A stretch of 64,000 nt of DNA from Schistocephalus solidus (GCA_017591395.1 WEDG01004947.1:124001-188000), one strand, 5' to 3'. Positions 45,250 to 59,100 are shown, numbered from the stretch's first letter. Notes: generated from the sequence alone by a model not told the origin. Program-made: numbers and translations.

Positions 45250-46030
45250 CTTTATTTTTGTCCCTACCATTTGTGTGGTATGTGGTTTGGCATTTTCGGG
45301 CAATAAAACAGGAGTCGATCACTTAACTAATCGAGGCTATTTTTCCGCAAGTTTTTGGATCATTTGGTTCAGCTGGTTGCGGTATGCTCCTATCCTGAGC
45401 GATGAGCCAGGTTTTTATGAAATCCTAACGGATCACACCTGTGCAAAAGCACCTAACACACATCCCCTATCCTTGTCCGATCGCCCTGCAAAACATTGAT
45501 AGTTATCCTATTTGATCAATTTCTCATCATACGTTACAATTCGGGTCAAATAAGAATCAGTTCTTCTGAAGAGAAAGGAACATCGTGCAATCTTCCAAAC
45601 GATGTGTTTGATTTTCATACGGAACCCACATAACCAACGTTTTCCTTTTATCGACTTCAGTTAGGTGAGTTCATATTGTTTGTCTGTTAGCATCAACTAT
45701 CCACGATGATTGCCGCGCACTTTGAGGTGGATCTGAATCGATGGCAAATTGCGGTTCTTCTTTATTGGCCGACCGCGTGGCTCCTTTGTGAGATCGAAGT
45801 TACCAGAATGAAGTTTCGCAAACCAAGTTGATACTGTCTGTTGTAGAAGAGCAAATTATACCGTAAATATTCCGATATTTCTGCGATGTTGTAGTTCCAT
45901 GTGAGATCGCGTAATTCATAATTTTACGAATTTCCGACTTTCCCATCTGATTTTAAAAATAATCAGGATAATCTACGACGAGGAAATATGCGCGGTGGTT
46001 TTCTGACAGAAAAAAATAAAAGTCAAAATA
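45250..46030 (-). pseudogene. mariner transposase relic (N-terminal and central part)
   Basis: On the minus strand from about 45970 leftwards I read MGKSEIRKIMNYAISHGT and RNIYGI, then in a shifted frame TWFAKLHSGNFDLTKEPRGR. The latter corresponds to the mariner WFAKFRSGDFDLEDKPRSGRP block after the helix-turn-helix. Near 45630, WVPYENQTHRLEDCTMFLSL corresponds to the WVPHELTE...R block before the first catalytic Asp. Weaker similarity continues to about 45250. Stops and shifts throughout show it is dead. Confidence 0.62.
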
Positions 46031-47215
46031 CAATACAAACGGGAAAAAAGAAGCTTTTGAAGTTGACCGCATGCCTCACTGCAAAGCTAATACTTGGCGA
46101 CCCAGTAGCTATCTAGCTGGAACACTCACCCAATTTGCCTAATATTTTGGAATCCAACATGAACGATTTGCAGTATTTATAAGTTGTAGCTGCTACACGG
46201 CACCATGCCCATTAAAGTGGTCATCTCGCGAACTCATAACAAGTACCTTTAACTGGTTGATCAGGATCGTGTAATTAATTGTCCTGTCGGGGTGCTAATG
46301 ATCGCAGAACTAGATTGTACGCAGTGGCCAAGCGGCCAGTACGAGCATGAAACGTGGGCGGTTATTCAACTATGGCATGCATCATGTGGGGCTTATAGAT
46401 GGCCTCATGAGCTTGGAGCAGGTGTGGTGTCGCCGCACGGCCCGCAAATAATACCCAGCCTTCAGATGTGACCCATCGAAAATGTGCTTGGATCAGACAC
46501 TTCGACAGTCCTGAGCGCCGCAATTCACCACAACTCGGCAGCGGTAACTTGCCCGTGAGTCAGTTTATAATCAGACAGACTTCGGATGCATCTACCGCAC
46601 TCCTCTCACACTCACTACGTTCCGGTGGAACGACAAGGACAAGAGGACTGGCGCTGGACGCGAATGCAGTGACCTGCATAGCCGTACAGCTCGCCTACAA
46701 CTATCATGCAAGACCTAGGCCCACTCCGTTTGTACCAGGGTGCGTTTGGGGGCCTCAAAGCTTGCACACTAGAAAAGTTCATGAAAGCCATAGTAATAAA
46801 GCACCTCTGCAGTCTGCTCCGTAGTCCTCATGAGAACATAATTTTCAACCGTCTATGCCAGGACTCTCGGCGCGTCAGTATAGGTTAAAAGTCGTCAGAT
46901 TGATTACCGTGAGATATGCGCTGATTTGCTTTGAGAGTGGATTCATCCTTGTAGGTAATCTAATCAAACGCTAACACATAACGCCGTATGCAGGGTGGCC
47001 GTGGATTTAGAAAACACAGTTGATCGGCCAAATCAAAACCAACTAACTCGCTTAACCGTATGACTTTCTGTTTGATTTTGTGCATTAAACTTTTTGAGCC
47101 GTATAAGCTCCCCGCAGCGTTGGCAGCATGATGGATCTATTCTGACGAACTATTCCTCCTTGAAAAATATATAAACCACAAATTCCTGTCCCCATTCTCA
47201 TACCTACCTCCACTC
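46031..47215. other. Unassigned sequence
   Basis: 46300-46870 is GC-richer, with open frames on the plus strand (46468-46824, 46706-46888) that lack known motifs. It may be 5' sequence of the LINE relic that follows, but I cannot show it. Confidence 0.35.
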
Positions 47216-47219
47216 CGCC

Positions 47220-48690
47220 AGACTAACCATGTTGACTTAACAGTCTGGAATCTCTGTTTGCAGTGACTAATCGGATAGAAAGCAGTACAAGTCTAATCGC
47301 ATGGCTCACCGTGAGACTCGCCTCTCTGATAAATGACATCTGAAGGAAGTGGAAGCAAACTAATCCTTTTTCAGCGTGATGGGGCTCCTGAGTCGCCATA
47401 ATCATCACTAACTATGACGTGAAACTGCTTCCCTGCTTCCCTCGAGGAAGCAAGAAGCATCTTCTGAATATCAGGCTACCAACCGATGCGAGCAACTTGG
47501 TTGACAACAGCGGCGTCCACGCTCTTCTAATGCTAATTCCGGACCACACGAAGGGCAGCTTCTTCGAAGACCTGCACGCTCCCCTCACGCCTGGAATCCC
47601 GACGCAATGTGTGATGTAGACGATAAAATTGCAGTCTACAAGTTGAGGTTGCAATTTAAACTTTCCAGGGGTCCGAAAGGTAAGCTAAAACCAGGTAAAT
47701 TATGCATTCTCTTAGTGAATATGGAGGAACGTCGATTGAATTTTAGAAACCGCACGAACCTCGCACCAGAAGCCATTAACATTCTGAACAAGAATGCCAT
47801 AATGCCAGGAAAATACATGACGCAACCCACTACACTCCTCTGGTAGTCTTTAACCGCAAGCACTGTCGACAGCTGGATCGGTTTGATGACGATAACAAAG
47901 GACTCCACAAACTTATCTCCGAGAACACCCAATTATGCAAGACCTACGCCAGCAATAAAGCTGAGGCCAATAAAGCACCATACTCCTGATACGAAAACAT
48001 GCCTAGGCTGCGGGAGATGCGAAACGCTTGGGTGTTTCGTACGACAATCAAACAAGTCTACGGTCCCCAAACCGAGCGAACTTCTTGGTGTTCTGTCAAG
48101 GCAGCGTACGTCCATTCTTAAAGAATTCGCAGATCCTGGAGCACCAGCTTGGGCATTTCCATGATATCCGACGATATCCGACAAAGCCATTAACAGGCTC
48201 CATTAAATGGAAACCAACGCAAACATCGACCCCACCCTCACTACAAGATGGTCAGTGTAAAACAACTGAAATTTTCCTGTATGGCAGCTCTCAGCTTATG
48301 TACCAACTTATCTTGGTATATCAGGGCAGGTTTAACAAGGAAAAGTCCCTTAGAACTTTAAAAAACAGTACCATCGTTCACCAATCCAAAACAGAAGAGG
48401 AGTCAGCCACTTTGTGCCAACCGCAACAACTAGGGCAAAATATTTATCCGCCTACCTCTCAATTACTTGAGCCCTACCCTAGAGCAAGATCTTCTTTCCG
48501 AAAGTCAATGGAAATTCCGGAGTAACCGAGGAACCATTAACGTGGTCTTAGCCCATCGCCAACTACAAGAGCAATTAATGGGTGCCGCGACTATTTCGCG
48601 GTTGGGTCAGTTGTGCAAGAATTATGTAAACAATAAGGGTCCGACTCCATATCATGTTAGTAGACCTCAGATTGGGCTTTGTTATGGTCA
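47220..48690 (+). pseudogene. LINE relic, endonuclease to RT (same family as 22-26 kb)
   Basis: In mixed plus-strand frames: ETRLSDK-like and KEVEANYSFS (about 47310-47370), VKLLPCFPRGSKKHLLNIRL (47415-47480), FFEDLHAPL (47560-47590), GKLKPGKLCILL (about 47681-47716), DRFDDDNKGLHKLISENTQL (about 47877-47937), QVYGPQTERTSW (about 48054-48090), STIVHQ (48370) and LEQDLLSESQWKFRSNRGTI (about 48480-48538). These follow the order endonuclease, linker, RT fingers of the zinc-finger LINE. Many stops make it an old dead copy, ending before the catalytic RT motifs. Confidence 0.72.
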
Positions 48691-48974
48691 CTAACGTTAA
48701 AATATGGAAAATCATGCTGATGTCACCACTATAACCTGACGAAATGCTAGCCTGTGTCATGAAAAATTTGGCATTCTAGGGAGCATTTGTGGTAGCAATA
48801 CCTACCGCGAGGAGCAACCAGAAATACAAATAATCTACTAAATATATGCACAATTATTGCAAATCCTTCACATTCAGGCAACTGTCAATTTGGTCGCTGC
48901 AAGCGAGGACGTACATCGTGTGCCCCACAGCACGGTGGGCACAGGACTTTGACTTACGCGTGGATAGATTTATG

Positions 48975-49110
48975 GTGCTGATAGAAGCGAACAGGTGAGT
49001 TCCAGGAAGCAGTCCAGGAGCGGAAGATGCGATCACTGTAGTAGGAATATTATTGGTCAGGCGTTTTAGATTCTCACTCAAACCCATAATAAAAGGTTTA
49101 TACTGCAGCA
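48975..49110 (-). mobile_element. PLE 3'-end fragment nested in family B repeat
   Basis: The minus strand has the ribozyme-like motif and then the tail TGGAACTCACCTGTTCGCTT, shared with 51200-51260. Confidence 0.55.
49050..49095 (-). ncRNA. Degenerate hammerhead-like motif
   Basis: The minus strand reads TTGAGTGAGAATC, then TAAAAC-GCC, then TGACCAATAA. Both core boxes and the cleavage triplet are mutated. Confidence 0.38.
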
Positions 49111-49329
49111 AAATTACGCAGAATCTACCCCGCCCTCTCCTGTCTCTCTCACCCACCTGGCTCCGAAGGCAGCGTCCAGACGGCCGGAGACTCCCTAGGA
49201 CACAGTCATTTACAAAACTAAACAGTTAGCCTTCGCATGTCACGCCATAGAGGCCACATTGAGATTATGCCATTGAACCTGATGTTCGACTATCCAATCA
49301 GCCACTCCTTACAAACACACAGTACTGAC

Positions 49330-50030
49330 GGTGAAGACCGAGGAGCGGACATGATCACTCGAAAAGAATTTTTATCACCTGATGTGTTAGCTGCACGCTC
49401 GATCCGGCATCACTGGATGCAGCATTACAGAATGCGTTGCTATCCATTGCTATCGCCTACCATCTATATAAATTGACGGCTTTCCCCCCTTATTAAAAAT
49501 TATTACCACTGTTGCGGAAATCGCTTGATATTCAACCTTTGAGTCGTAGCTCACAGTAATTTAATCCCATGTGGGGTGTTCATATGGTGATTACTTGGCC
49601 ATTTGGCTCACGACACTGGCACTGGGTGCCGGTAAATCACGAATCAGGCAATTCACGGTCCACGCGATTGTCGGCTCACACAAGAATTTCGACTCTGCAC
49701 TTCTGGCTCCGTTTTCCTGTTTCTCCTATATGGCCTGTTTACCCACAACGAAATTACATCCGATAAACGACTCCAGACGTTTTTTGCTGTGACAGTGGAT
49801 CTCTTGTCTTTATTACCTGCTGCCAGGTGGATTCCTCCGACCAGCATGCAATTACAACCGCAAGTGATGTATGGAGGGACTGATGGCCTCCGAGATCTTC
49901 ATGAAGCGTGGAAGACCCCGACAAAATTTAGATTCGGTGCAATTTGGCCTCTAGTCTTCGTTGCACATGCGCCAGTTAACAAAGTTTACAAATTACCATT
50001 TGCCCTAGTAATCTGCCAAAGGTATTGTAC
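49330..50030. other. Unassigned sequence
   Basis: No clear element was found. Part may be eroded PLE linker continuing leftwards from 50035, since ANGNL after EVQYLWQITR is reminiscent of the PLE ANGYP block. Confidence 0.3.
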
Positions 50031-50034
50031 TTCA

Positions 50035-50430
50035 ATAACCTATTCTTCCGGTTCACCACAGTGTGTCTCCACACGCTGATACGGTACCCATAAGCGACTG
50101 CGTTTGTGGTTGTTTGGGTGGTTAATGTTGAAGATCAGTATTTGCACCGTATTTGTTACTTTACCGAACTCTTCGGACTTTAGGCCATCACAATCTTTGC
50201 GATAGATGAGGACATCAAAAAGGGCCAACTGGTTATTTTCCTCCTCCTCAGATAAGAATTATATATCTTGGAAAACGTCATTGTGAGTTGTTTGAATGTC
50301 AGAACCTGATCCCGTCCGATAAGGACGAAGATATCGTCCACATAATCAGCCCACTTTCGTCCGATCCCGACGTCATACGACTGACCGGCTTGGACAGCGA
50401 ACTGGTGCATGGGAACGCAAAGAGGGAAAA
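50035..50430 (-). pseudogene. PLE reverse-transcriptase fragment
   Basis: The frame 50410-50180 reads KWADYVDDIFVLIGRDQVL, the PLE RT catalytic motif C with both aspartates intact. In a second frame (about 50250-50040) follow EEENNQLALFDVLIYRKDC and TNTVQILIFNINHPNNHKRS, which match the region after the palm in PLE copy 1 (NNQLPFFEVQV, ATNTVHILHFRSNH). A frameshift separates the two. Motifs A and B and the nuclease are absent. Confidence 0.78.
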
Positions 50431-50794
50431 TTAGGTCGATATTTCACAATTGAATCCCATGATAATCCAGCGCATTCCACGCTGTAAACTATCTGACGCA
50501 CTGGAATCTATCACGACACACTAAACGTCGGACCTGTAAGGCTACCAGCTAACAAGGTAACGCGGTCTCTTCAGTACAAACAGTCAATCTCAATGGCTCT
50601 TTCTTTCTGTGACATCTATTGTACCCCCACTCAGGTGGGCTATGAAACACCCTCATTTTGTGAAAAGCTGGTTCATCACGAGCGGGCCAGACGTGTGTTG
50701 TACGTGTAAACGGAAAGTTCAGCTTTATTTTCACTGTCCCAGAGCCTGGTTCTGGTCATCCTGACTTTCTCTTGCCACTGTGTCTAGGTGAGTG

Positions 50795-50930
50795 AGGAAG
50801 GAGAGTGTGGTAGATGATATGCGAGTCTGCCGTTACTATAGGCTAACTCACACGCAAGTCACACTCCTGCATCCCCACGCCTTTGACATATGGTGCATAT
50901 TGTCGCATGCGAGGAACGAACTGTAGTGTC
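50795..50930 (-). repeat. Dispersed family B repeat, fragment
   Basis: The minus strand matches the GTGACTTGCGTGTGAG and AGTAACGGCAGAC part, in the same order as the copy at 13.26 kb. Confidence 0.45.
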
Positions 50931-51194
50931 GTGTGTGTGTGCAGGTGGGGAGAGATTTTACGATAGAGTCTGGAGTACGGTTTTCTCGAAGAATTCCATC
51001 ACAGTTGTGCCTGCCTCAAAATGGGTCTGATATTGGGAATGCAAGTTAGTTTCTGGATCTCATTGTTAAGGATCGTTTCTTGTCAATCCAACTTCAGTAT
51101 CCTTCGGAGGCAAATGATGTGAAATTGGTTGCGTCTTCTTGCTTAACCTTCAGGGACAGTTAACGTATACGCCCTACAAGAGCATTGTCAGTCC

Positions 51195-51423
51195 AACAGT
51201 TTTGTAAGCTGATAGAAGCGAACAGGCGAGTTCCAGGAGGTAATTCAGAAGAAAATGCGAGCGCTGGGGCATGGCGTTTATTGGCCAGGCGTTTCGGATT
51301 CTTGATCGAAACCATTCTCAGAGACAGGCGCAAATAATAATGATAAGGGCATTAGGGGCGCAGTTGCCATGTCGGAATAACACATTTACTGATATCTGAG
51401 TTGTCATGCTCATCCTCAGCGTT
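51195..51423 (-). mobile_element. PLE 3' end next to an ATC microsatellite
   Basis: On the minus strand, sequence after the ATC tract includes ACATGGCAACTGCG, which matches the pre-ribozyme region of the other PLE ends. Then come the ribozyme-like motif (51330-51284) and the tail TGGAACTCGCCTGTTCGCTT shared with 48980-49015. Confidence 0.62.
51284..51330 (-). ncRNA. Hammerhead-like motif
   Basis: The minus strand reads CTGAGAA (51321-51315), a hairpin (GGTTTC against GAATCC, imperfect), GAAAC (51295-51291), then GCC instead of the GUC triplet. The changed triplet and the G-to-A change in CTGAGAA argue against activity. Confidence 0.45.
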
Positions 51424-51654
<231 letters not shown>

Positions 51655-51659
51655 TTTCC

Positions 51660-54570
51660 TCCAGTAAAAATTATGGAAACGTAGGCTGAACGGTGCCAAA
51701 ACTTATCGGTATTTCAGATACTCCCCAAAACTGGGTTATATGTCAGACTTAAAAAAACAGAAAGAGGCGAATAATTATTACTTATTGGGACATTTCTGTA
51801 ACATAAAGCCAGATTTTGTGGACACATTTTCAGCCATAACTATAAATTTTCTGAATTCAGAAATATTCCAATATCCTAATATTCAGAGGAAAATCAGACA
51901 GAACGTCTCCGTTGTAACTGGTTTGTCTTGCCCCAGTACTTCGGTAGAAGACATTTTGCCTCTTATTCTTATTCCAGACATTTTACTGGTCATATGATCA
52001 GAAGAAGACATGAAGTGTTTGTAAGTTGCAATGGATGAATTCTCAGGTAAACACCATGAGGATTATAGAGACGCTAACTTACCTCATGTTACCACTGGAT
52101 GTCGCCTTGCTCTATTTGTGCGTAATTGTCCATAAAAACTTCAGGACTGTTTCGCTCTAACAAGCGGTAGGCTGATAAATGAAAATGCGCATATTATTAC
52201 ATATTAACCAAGAATGCGAAAGTTTTCCTTGATTGGTTTGAAAAGAGTGCTGTATCAGTTTTGCCCCCAACCAATCTTATCTTTCATTTTTCGCACACAA
52301 CATCAATGTCATCGTTCCCAGCTCGTCGTAATGTTCGGAGTATTGGACACTTATTCGATTATTCAGGCGGATTAGTGCGGTGCCCACCCTTTGAAGATGT
52401 TTTTCGCTAGCACTGTACGGCTTGGTGATAAAAAAAACACTTCTCTCGACTGGTTATATCTACGGGCAGACCTCATCTTACCCTTATGACCACCCCCTAC
52501 TGCGTCAATAATTACCTCCTTCCCATTTGCCGCCAAACGAGTTGGACAATTCCCCAGTCTGGTTTTGTCTTTATTGTTTGATTGTTCCACTGCTATGGTG
52601 GAACAATGCTGTTTGTGAAGGAAATGTAGGTAAAAGGGAGTATGTTATGTAACAGGGAGACCAATGCACTGGGCATTAGGATATTCGCATGCCTGGCAGT
52701 TTGATGCGAGTAACCGATCTGACAATTTGGATTTAGCACAATACACAATAGACTTAAAACCATTTAAATCATATATAAGTGAAGCTAAACTGCCTCCTGT
52801 TAGGTTATATATAGTGCGAGAATAGTCTGTAGTACAAACCCTATTTATAGTGCATGGCAAAGTTTCAAACTGCTGAATGTGCGAAGGACTGTTGATATTA
52901 TCCAAAATTATTTATGAACATAAATTCCAACGAACAGAAGCTTTCTGATAAAAAACACAATTGAACCTATGTCAAAACACTACATCGCCTTTTTATCCTT
53001 ATAGTAAGATTTGCAAGAACGTCATATGTGATCCAACTTGGGGAACAAATGACAGGTCAGCGTGCAATAAGCGACTGTACTGTATGCCAGCGTAAGCCTA
53101 ACTTTATCCACTGTGCGCGTTACGGATAGCATTTGTTGCCGAGTTAGCAGAGTACAGAATATTCCGTTGGCCATAGGACGACCGAAGTATCCGGTCAAAT
53201 GGCAACTTTATAAGCGGTCACTATAAGGACGCTGCATTAGTTTAAACATGCATTCGTTTTAATTTGATAATGAAGGATGCAGCAGAGCGGGCTTAATAAT
53301 TGCTCCCGTCAAGAGTCCATATAAAAGTGGGTCAGGTCAGCTAGGAATGATGTCTCGCATATTGGTCGGCGTAAGGTAAAGCCACGAGATCATGCAATCC
53401 GCACACTTTTCGGGGCAATATTGTGCGACCATACTAACCGGGAAAAAATGTTTACCCCACCGAAAACAATTAATAGGGTTAGGATAAGTTTGACGCTCTC
53501 CCTTCCTTCATTTAGCCCCATTGAAAAAAAATATATTGCTACCAGTCCCATAGTACTGGCTGACTTATAATTTCTTCCCAGAGTTGAACACATATTATGT
53601 TATTGCCTTGATATTCACTAACATTATCAGTTTACTTTCAATAAGAAATTGGTCCCTCTTAGTAAAATTGAAAAAAATCATACCTACGAAAATTTCATAG
53701 ACGGGAACCGCTGTTTATTTTGACATCTTCATTTCCACAAAGTTGTGACCCGTTCGTTTGATTTTTAGAATATCGGCTACTTTGCTTTGCTGCAATTGGT
53801 CCTAGGATACACCTCCATCTAAATGGTGTCTTATCGTCCGTTAGATATGTGGATAGAGAAAATGCTGCTATTCATGTAAACCGGCTTGCTTTCGCCGCTG
53901 TTAAAAGGGCAGGTTTGGCAAAAGTTAGCGCACCTCCTGGTGAACTACATTATAATTCCTCGGTAAAAACTAAGCCAAACAATAACTATGCATCGGTATT
54001 TTATTTTGTTTAGCGGACAGTCACACATGTAGTTGACTTCATTTTTAAAGTCACTGTGAGATTTTGCGCTCTTCGCTGTGTTTTATGAAGTTTCACCTCA
54101 TCTCTAAAGCATATATTCCTTCACATGTATTATGGCTGCAGCATTAATTTGCCCATCCTCGGCAGAGGAAAACAAATAACTAGTAGAAATACCTCAACCA
54201 AAACATCTAAAAATAAAACAAGTCCAGGTTTGAATCACCTTCTGCATTTTGTTTGCGGTTATATAGTCAGAACTATGCTTTCAGTCGATTTAGCAACAAA
54301 ATTTCTGGCTTCAAAACGCCATTCTTCAGTATTTTTGAAAATTATAATATTGGAATATTCAAAATGTTTTTGAAGCTATCTTTCCCTAGAAAAATGTAGA
54401 TAAAGCGAATTATGCGAGGAAGGCCGCACGTGATCCTTGTTATAGCCTTTCTAATACGGCCAATACTATACTGTCACGGGTAATAGATCTTTCAATATGC
54501 CAGCTTATCATGCCATGCCGTATCGCACGCTGAATTATATTTACTCTAAGTTGGCCCAGTAAGGCGACTT
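51660..54570. other. No gene recognised
   Basis: AT-rich with short frames only. A short mirror (GGAACAAT... around 52585-52610) was noted but is too short to classify. Confidence 0.45.
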
Positions 54571-54574
54571 GTCA

Positions 54575-54855
54575 GTACTTTTAGCTGCTGTGCGGCTGCT
54601 GGCGGGATAGAAGATCAAACCAAATGAAAAAAAACGGGAGGAATATGGCCCACAAAGCGATCAGTGAGCACTCCTCTACCCGATCCCAGCCGACAGGACG
54701 TCGAGTCAGCTGCTCAGTAGCTAAAACGTTGGAGCATAACCAAAACGTGTCAAGTACAAGCCCCCGGGTTAACGACACTTGAGTTTGCGTGCAACATACT
54801 GATGACGGCTAAACATCCAGAAATGGCCACTCCAGTCTCCATTTTCCTTGCCATA
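54575..54855 (+). mobile_element. tRNA-derived SINE family 1, degenerate complete copy
   Basis: Head GCTGTGCGGCTGCTGGCGGG, a middle with GCGATCAGTGAGC and CCCGATCCCAGCCGACAGG, a mutated tRNA-like module (GTCAGCTGCTCAGTAGCTAA; CCCGGGTTAACGACAC) and tail TGATGACGGCTAAACATCC with ATGGCCACTCCAGTCTCC. The layout equals the copy at 10.35-10.62 kb, confirming that the 5' segment belongs to the element. Confidence 0.7.
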
Positions 54856-56088
54856 AGAAAAGATATTACAAGTGGTATGTGAGATTTGTATATAACACCT
54901 TTCAATCAAGATAGCCAACCCTGTCCTTTAGGGTGTAAAAGCTGTGGGGGTACGGTAGCTACGGGGCGGTGTGCTACTTTTATCGAATGTTTCAGCAGTT
55001 GTGTTTTGCCAAGCTGAGATAAATTTGTCACTTATGGGAGGGTTCGCAAGGTCATCGCTTTTTTGCGCCTCGGTGGCTGTATCGTTTTGAATAGCTTTCT
55101 GCTCGAAATCTTGCCACTTCTTGCATTGAAGTAAAAAATCACGGCGATATCCGTTTTGTGAGAATTGGTTATCCAAAGCAACAGCCGAAATGTAAGAAAC
55201 GTGTTCAGATACCAATAAAGGTATGAACGTGGAAAAGTGTACAACATAAAATAAGGAAGAAATTATCACATGTCCGATATGGAGTGGGGGGTATTCTTTC
55301 GTGTCCGTTGGATGACCGGTGTGGAGCGCAGCCTTGAGGGTAACTGCAGGGGTGGGACTTGGAAGTGATTGCATTGAGTGGAAGAGAGTGAGACGAACTG
55401 CGAGGGCAATATTTACGGAGCGGTGGTCAGCGTTTCAGAAAGTAAGGGACACCGGCATCTTCACCGACACTCGATCACACCGACCCCATCCTGGGTCTGC
55501 CCCAAAATGAAGTTCTTCACTCCACTTAAACAACTCATTCGGTATCGCGATGCATTGCAGTGGCATATCACTAATGATCGAACCGTGCCGGAAATAAATA
55601 TGACCGACCAAATTGGTCCATGGTTAAGTAGGATGACGCGTTCATTTGTCGTAAACTAAAACAGTATCATGACATGCCCGTTCAAACCATTTACATGGAA
55701 CATTTTCCAATGTTCTCTATGAAGGTAATCAGGAAAAAGGATGCAAGACTTTGAACTGCACCAGGAAATCTCGCAATCAGGCGGTTTTTAAGTAGGAAAC
55801 TTATTAGAGAACATTTCTTAATTGCAAAGTGTATTGCTTACAGGCCCTCATCCTGGAAGATCATTTACTTCTGCAATGCGGTCTAATTTTTAGATAAGCC
55901 TGTATAGTTGACCCACATAGTCATTTGTAAGAGACCAAGCCCCCTGCCCCCCCAAGAACACACTATGCCGACAGCAACTTTCAAGAACTGCCGAAGCCTG
56001 ATGGTTTGAATTGTTATCGAATTCGGAGAGCGATCGATCGGGCAGTCGACGACGGAGACTATTAACAGCAAGGTGTTCATTGAAATTG

Positions 56089-56150
56089 TAAATGATGTCT
56101 TTGGTAAATGATGTAAATGATGTCTTTGAAATTGTAAATGATGTCTTTGG
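56089..56150. repeat. Short tandem repeat, unit about 16-24 bases
   Basis: GTAAATGATGTCTTTG recurs three times, with a partial GTAAATGAT in between. Confidence 0.85.
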
Positions 56151-59100
56151 TTATAGCGACATCCATCGACGCAGAATCGATAGGATAATTTTTTTCATTT
56201 TAATGCTCCAGTTCATCGCTCTAAAGAGGTGTGCATTTGATAACTACGTTAACTGTAATACAACTTTTTAGACAACAGTTGCTTATTCACATGCGGCCTC
56301 CAGGCTACTTTTATTCCTGCCAACTTTCAAGAACTCAGACAAATAGAAAATATTTTTGCGATTATCAACAGAAAGTGGCACAAGTCAAGGACGCGTATTT
56401 CGTGTCGAGTAATTGCACTATAGAAAACTTGACTATATCCATGTTTGATGGACTTCATGCTGTCATAAATGCAAACAGATAATTTTATTAGTACTGATCT
56501 TTTGTGGGTTCGAATCCCACCGAATCCTCTAGAATCCTCTACCTCTTTATTTACCCTTATTTGGGTGATTTTTAATATAAGCATTATCTTAACTTCGAGT
56601 TTTTAGGGAAAAGTAACGATTATTATGCTATTAAATATTTCATTATAACAACCTAATATCTTATATTTTATGAACAGTCGTTTTTTACGGCTGTAGAACT
56701 CTAGGGGATGCAGCGTGGACTGAGTTCACGCAACAGGCCTTTTTTTGTGAAATCCATGAGGTTTCATGGGATAGGCCATCTAATGTACGTGTGTGTGAAG
56801 GCTCAAAACTCGCGTGCAGCTGAGCCAAGGGTGATGATACTAATGACGTCGTTAAACATTCCATTCTCTACAAAGTTCTCCTTGATCGAATATAAACTTT
56901 AATGAAGGTCGGAGGTACTATCCTGAATGCTCAGTGATGCAGTGTGTTACCGCGCTTAACATTTTTTCTCTATCAGTTCAAATTTTCGAAACGTATTTCT
57001 TCTCATAGGATTGTATATTGTAGTCTTATTTACCAAGAGTGAAAGCAGTGATTTTAAAATATCGGGATTCAACCTCCAACTCGGGTAATATTTTCACACT
57101 AGTGACAGTATCCAGAACATGTAATTTGGCCTTTGGGGAGGGCTACGCATAAAATAATTTTTGAACAGCTGGTGACAGCATTATACAAATTTAGTGGATC
57201 GCATTTATTAAGACATCGCTAGTGAATTATATGCAGAATAGTCACTTATTTAACCTTCGCTATGGATGATTATAACAGATTTTCGCCTAAAGTAGCATAA
57301 ACTGACGCCTTGACTGGGTAGGATGAAGACGTATGCAAAAACGCATAATAAAACTTCAGGATTTCCATCAATGTTTGGTTAAACTCTTAAAAATAGACTA
57401 ATTCTATAATCCTGATCAAGTCATTTTTAGAAGGAAACCAAATTTCAGTTTTTCGGGTCTGTTTTACAATCGAATTCCCCCAAAAACCAGACATCATGTC
57501 AATGCTTGGCAGGATACGTTTTTGCAATGTGAACTGTTAGATTCTCCTTACTCAGTCAGATCCATTTTAGGGAACTCCAAAAGTAAGTGCTTTTCTTTGA
57601 GTTCAAAATTTGGGGAGGTAGTAGAACCTGGCGAGTTTTCCAGTGCCTGTGTTGAATTCTAACCGATACTCAGCCCAGCGGTTCCATATACATGGGGCAA
57701 GGCGGGGGAGCGAAGATCCCAGAGCTTATAGTCAACAACAAGGGTTTTACTTACAGTTAGTTTGAAAGAAATTAAACAGGGCAGGATATGGCCAGTATAC
57801 TGCGGCTTTTAATAGGGCACGGCAATATGGACCCCACAGTATTTTTGGTGGCTTTCCGCCATATACCAAGGGAGTTAGAGTTAATGTTATGGTTAAAATT
57901 AATGATAGGCTTAGAGCCTACTTTTTGTGGGGTGGGGTCATGGTTTGGGTTATTGTGTTGGGGTCAGCGATAAGGTAAAATGTCAGGACACGAGAATGGG
58001 TAACCCCCTATAGCACAAGGCCACTCATCGTATTGAGGCCTATATTTCAGAGTACAGTACTGTCTTTGCTTCTACCTGAAGCGATATTCTCGATCACTGT
58101 CAGTGGCGCGTAAACTTGTAGCTCAAATGGGTTAAAATTTTACGTTTTTGAGGACGGGGATCAAAATATGGCTGATCATGATAGTTAAATCAGAAAGGTT
58201 CATGCTGGCCTCCAAATTTCCAGGCAAATTCCCTTCCCGTACTGCTTGTCCTCTGCCCGAAAGGTGGGTAGAGCTGACGAGTCGAAGTCAGAAAAAACTG
58301 GGTAGGGAACGCTGATATGACCGCCCAGGCAGGATATAGGAACAGGAACCAACAAGCCAGACATTAGGCTTCAGTCAGACGAAAAGTCATTTTTGAACGG
58401 AGAACTAGAAGTGGCATATACCGAATGAGCTCCCGCTCTGGGATGTAATCGTTCAAAGTTGTGACGATTGGGTTCTCCGTTTAAATATCCACTATCCCTA
58501 TCCCTGCCATAGTCACTTTCACCTGATTAGATTACTAACTGTCCTAAGGGAGTTATTAACGTGAACTGTAATTAGTCGGCAACTGCGCATGTTCATTGTT
58601 GTAGTAGGCCTGCACACAATTTATGGCTAAGATATAGTTGACAGAAGGAAAGGATCAAAGGACTGTCCAACTTTCCGCCAGGCGACATTTAAATGCGTGC
58701 ATGAGCTTTCACACACACAACCTGCAGGTTCAGGCTGGTAGGAAGAGCTCTGTCAGCATACACTGATCAGTATAAGTTATTAACCAACGAGCCTGAGGTC
58801 CTGTAGTGGAGTTAAAGGCGTTTTATGCTTCAGATAAAATTTTGAAATAAAGTTATGCACTAACAACGTCATTTGAAATGTGATATGCACCTAACCAACA
58901 GAAATAGTAGACGTGACACTCAGACTTCAAGGAAATCCTGAGGCCTGACTAGTTAAAGGGCCTGCAGATCAGTTGTTGAATTAGGCCGCTGCTAGCTGGT
59001 CTACATTGTCCTATTTCAAGAACGCACTCAGAAGCTCCGTTTAATGCTCAACTTTAGTGATATGAGATAATTTGTTCTGAACTGCGGGCTCTCAATACTT

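Larger units (their letters stand above)
48890..49320 (+). repeat. Dispersed family B repeat split by a PLE fragment
   Basis: The left piece (GTACATCGTGTGCCCCACAG, CTTTGACTTACGCGTGGATA) and right piece (CCCGCCCTCTCCTGTCTCTC, AGGCCACATTGAGATTATGC, CCAATCAGCCACTCCTTACA) match family B. Between them lies about 130 bases of PLE end (48975-49110). Confidence 0.58.
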
